A stretch of 64,000 nucleotides of DNA from Epiperipatus broadwayi. Its lineage: Eukaryota; Onychophora; Udeonychophora; Euonychophora; Peripatidae. The stretch is taken from the NCBI GenBank assembly GCA_028023455.1, contig JAQFVV010006199.1:6954972-7018971 (forward strand), read 5' to 3'. The position numbers were made by a program, and so were the translations under genes. The notes under the pieces are model-generated. The model ran no database searches. It saw nothing but the letters and a program-made list of their open reading frames with translations, and was not told the DNA's origin. Positions within the stretch are counted from its first letter, which is position 1. Each line of letters starts with the position of its first letter. Shown here piece after piece: positions 60,170 to 64,000 of this stretch.

Positions 60170-60640
60170 TTGGATTATTTGCATCATCTAGAATTAAATG
60201 TTAAATGTCTTTAGAAAAATTTAAACTTTATCTAAACCTTTCAATCTCTTCTTTCTAGTGTTGCTAGCCTAACTAGTGACAGCATTAGCATGGGAATCAA
60301 ACTTGGAAGCTTTAGATTTGTGTGAAGACTGAATGTAAGGTGATTTTTTTAACCAGCTATTGTTATTCTGGAAAAGTCCTCTGGTTATAGCATTGCCTCA
60401 AAATCAGTATCTAAAGTCTCAGGTTCAATCCCCGTGCTATTTAAATAAGATAAAAGAATATCACTCAAAATATTGTGATATTAATATTAAATATATTTGA
60501 AAAGTTCAAATAAAGTTTGAATTTTTCGAAAGACGTTTAATATTCAATTTTAGATTATAGAAATGGTCTAATATATAATTACAAGTAAAATGTCATCATC
60601 ACAATCTTCCAGACAAACATAGAAGATTGTATTTATTTGC
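60170..60640. mobile_element. Second inverted dimer of SINE family S4
   Basis: The left half on the minus strand contains CCAAGTTTGATTCCCATGC and GGCTAGCAACACTAGAAAG; the right half contains GTTATAGCATTGCC, CTCAGGTTCAATCCCCGTGC and later GAAATGGTCTAATATATAAT and AAAATGTCATCATCACAATC. Order and orientation are the same as at 22981-23640, though both halves have diverged and the right half has lost the GGCCAGCAACACC block. The two tRNA-like heads again face each other. Ends are approximate. Confidence 0.65.
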
Positions 60641-63600
60641 TAAATTTTGGAGAGCATTAACAAAATAAATGATGGGGGGGGGGGGAATAAGTATCTTAAT
60701 TTATTCTGTATTTTAAGCAAGAAAGGATGGGGAGGAGGATAATCTGTGAAATGTTATAGAAATATTAATTTAATAAAGCAAAATCTATCTCGTCTGTTAA
60801 ATATTTGTTTTTAGATACTTTAGAAATATGCTGTACTTATGTAAAAATGTGGATATTGGTTGTGCAGATATTATATAATAGGATTAAGTTTTACATATCA
60901 GATAGAACTACCAAAACTGTACTGAAGATATTAATTGATAAAGTTAATAATTTCAAAATAAAGCACTGATGAAATTTTATACAAACTAATGTGAACATGT
61001 AATGTGTAATTTTTTTTTAAAAAAACAAAACAACAACACTACAATCCAATGTCAATATAATTATAAGATTTAATGCATAGTTTACAATACAAAGATTTTT
61101 TTTTTAAAAAATCAAATATTATTAGCAATAAGCTCATTAAAAAATGACAGCATTACTATACATTATTTTTTAATAAATTATAACAAGTTTATATACGTTG
61201 TATTGTATTATTATAAAACTATGAATTAAATTTTAAAATTACATTTGAAGGTATTTTCCCAAGGAGCAACATGCCATATCTGATTGTAAAATTTTGCAAA
61301 AATCTGATGTCTGCTCATCTAAATATTAGTAGTAAGTATTCATTTTGAATAGAAATTGCCAATTTGAATTCATATTGAAAATGGTTTCTTTAGAAAACAA
61401 ATTGTTTGTTTCAAAAATTATAATAATTAATGAAAATTGTTTGGATTTTTTTATTATTATTATTTAAAAATTATCATCTTCAGTACTGCTTTGGTGGTTT
61501 TACCCTGGTATGTAAAATTTGAATCTGTTATGTAAAATATCTATGCAATCTATATTAAAATGTAAATATATTTTGTGTGGTTTTATTGTTATTTAAAATG
61601 AATTTAATAAGCTGGACATACTTGTAATTATATATCCATTATGTATAAGATAGAAAAAGTTACTAACCAATAAAATAATAGGATCAAATTGTAATCCTTG
61701 ATTATTGTCAATAGTAGTTTGCTATTGCTTCCAATTCTTATAATTATTTAAATTAATAGTTATTAATATTTGTTTTTGGTTTTTTTTAATTTTCATGAGC
61801 ATGTTATTGTTCTAAAAATGTGAGAGATTTATAATAAGTTAAGAAATATAGTGTTAAATTAATAGATGTTTACTTAATGCAGTAAAATTGATAATTTCAA
61901 AAGGCTGGAGAACCGAGAATGCTAGATTAATGAGATTGCATTTAAATTCATTTATTATTCTGTGATTCAAACTAAATTGTATTGTGATTGTAAAGTTAAA
62001 ACAGTAAAGATTCTGGAGTATCATATGATATTTTTGTTACAATTTTCTCTCTTGTAAAAGAAACTTTTAATGTCACTGATAGCAGCGTGTCATTGCTTTC
62101 TACTATCTTGGTTTACTTTTTATAGTCAAATCTTTGCATTACCATGCTCACCATTGGTGTTAAGGCAGATTTAGTCATATGTGTAATTTTAATCATGCGA
62201 AGTGAAAAGTAGTGGTAAACTTTTTTATTGATAATACAATTTGATTTTTTTTTTACAAATACAATAGTTTTATGATATAAAAATGTAATCAATATTTCTT
62301 TTAATGTATATGTGTTGCATATGCTGATATAATTTTACATTAGTTGCAGTACCTTTATTCTAGTCTTGAACCTTGCCAGATGAAGAATCATTCACTATGT
62401 AATTTTTAGCTCATCTCTTTCATTATAAATTGTCCATCTCTTTAAAGCATGAATATACTGTTGAAAATTAAACATATATTAAGTGTAAATAATAATTTTA
62501 ATAGGTATAGAATATACTGTACATAATTTCTTTCTATATAATCAAAAAAATTAATAAATAAAATCTGTTTGTAAAAACTTATTAAAATATTTCCAATTTC
62601 ATGTTAGAATGATTTAGAGATCTCCCCTCACTCCAACTCTTTTGTTATATATTAGAAAGAAAATGTTTAAAATAATGGATTTCAGATTAACTGCATTGTA
62701 TTTTTTTTTAATGGGTAGTAGTTAATATTAAATTTAGAATGTGATTTAAGTAAATTTTAGTTATTAGATAATAGTGAAAATTTGAATGACCTCTTCATAA
62801 TTTTTCTGAATTACCAACAACAGGATTGACAGTATTTTACTAGTACTCTGTAACAAATTAAAATTTTATTTTTAAAAATTCTGCAATAATTTTCAAAACT
62901 CTTAGTCATTTAATTTGCATGTTATTTAAAAACTAATAAGAGATAAATATATTTTAAAATAGTTTATTATATAGATCTCAACTTATATTATCACTATAAA
63001 GATTTTTTTGTAAAAAAAAAAAAATTGACTCATGATTATGATTAATAGAGATTTTGATTCATTATTATTTATGTGCAATTATTTCAAAGCTTGAGAAATC
63101 AAATAATATTATAACACTTTAGAGGTTGGAATGGAATTTTTTTCATTTTTTTTTTTTCCTGATGAGATCTGAGTAATGGATTCTTAACTGGAAAAAAAAA
63201 AATCTTAGGGGAAATTAACTGGATCTGATGTGTTCAACCAACCTTTTCATTGTTCAAATATCATATGACATCTTAAACAACAAACCATACAATTTTTTCA
63301 AAAAATATTCCATTTGATATTAAATTACCTCTGATAAAATAAATATTAAAATTATAATAGAAAGAAAAAGAAAAGATTGTATATTTTTATTTTAAAAAAT
63401 TTATATTTCTTTCTATAGCAATAAATATAAATATATTATTTGACAGTTATATAAAAAATTATAATCAAATAAGGAAATTAAATTTTATAATTTGAACATA
63501 CTCTGCTATGTACTAACCTTCCTCCTCCTCCAATTGGTAACATACACACACATTGACATTCATGTTACAAAAATATAATTTTTCAAAATATTTAACATCA

Positions 63601-64000
63601 ATTCAGGAAAGGAATTGTTCTACAGAATTATCTAATTATTTTGTATTGAATCTGGGGGGTGATTAATAGGAATTCCTGTAAATATATTGTTTGATTCGCA
63701 GATATTACTTTTTTAAAAAATAAATATTTTTGGTTTGGGGGGTAAAAATTGAATCTATTTTTATTATAAACATTGACTATTACTAAAAAAAATCTTAAGT
63801 TTATTCATTCTAGCATGAAAAATCACCTTTTCTATATGTTATAGATATGGCTGCAGCAAGAATTCAACTAAGGGCTTTAAGTTATTTTTTGAGACATTCA
63901 AGATTCACCACCACCCTTTTTTTTTTTTTGGTGACTTTCAGTAGATGTATAGAATTAATGTGGTAAATAAAGTTTAGGGTAATTAAAACATTCTTTATAT
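60641..64000. other. No gene seen; AT-rich non-coding DNA
   Basis: A poly-G run of about 12 lies at 60673-60684. The stretch 63505-63570 contains GTACTAACCTTCCTCCTCCTCC, which partially matches the candidate exon area at 41641-41720. Otherwise no coding, RNA or repeat feature is supported. The poly-T at 63918-63929 is followed by ordinary AT-rich sequence. Confidence 0.5.

Overview
The window is very AT-rich, non-coding metazoan DNA. By eye, three quarters or more of the bases are A or T, and there are long A/T homopolymers, TA microsatellites and a few poly-G/C runs. I find no bacterial-style gene packing, operons, rRNA or CRISPR. Almost every recognisable piece is a transposable element or its debris: an RTE-type LINE, a second non-LTR LINE family, a Penelope-like element, Tc1, mariner, pogo/Tigger and hAT DNA transposons, tRNA-derived SINEs, and several fold-back elements. 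This mix fits a large, repeat-rich invertebrate genome. An arthropod, perhaps a chelicerate, is a guess only and cannot be settled from this sequence.

Layout. 1-7 kb: a near-perfect palindrome built around a small TIR element (908-1212), a diverged fold-back (2041-2582), a directly duplicated 215-base block whose copies differ by about 54 bases (3765-4330), and an old fold-back (6185-6790). 7-15 kb: a decayed LINE reverse-transcriptase piece (7528), a decayed Tc1-type transposase (8890-9290, minus), a fold-back element flanked by 13-base direct repeats (11242-11603), a degenerate tandem array of about 245 bases per unit (12170-12845), and a 226-base TIR element with a poly-G run (13916-14141). 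15-24 kb: a tandem duplication (15577), a hAT transposase remnant with a 295-codon open stretch (19227-20790), a Penelope-like reverse transcriptase on the minus strand (about 20900-22560), and an inverted dimer of a tRNA-derived SINE (22981-23640). 26-30 kb: two tRNA-SINE insertions with clear target-site duplications, and a complete-ended pogo/Tigger element whose catalytic core is deleted (28293-29707). 30-42 kb: mostly featureless DNA with scattered SINE copies and one weak candidate for a host 5' coding exon (41650-41691, minus). 43-54 kb: a decayed RTE LINE, a relatively young LINE with one frameshift and one internal stop in the part that remains (48311-50337, minus), a deletion derivative of the 11-kb fold-back, another tRNA-SINE, and two more RTE pieces. 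55-64 kb: a BED-finger hAT transposase remnant, an internally deleted mariner, a second copy of the inverted SINE dimer (60170-60640), and featureless DNA.

No element looks able to move on its own, because every transposase or reverse transcriptase seen is broken. The most notable structures are fold-backs that recur as families: the SINE head-to-head dimer at 23 kb and 60 kb, and the fold-back at 11 kb with its stripped derivative at 51 kb. Both members of the second pair carry 12-13 base target-site-like repeats. Family calls rest on my reading of translated motifs against remembered family consensus; no database search was run.
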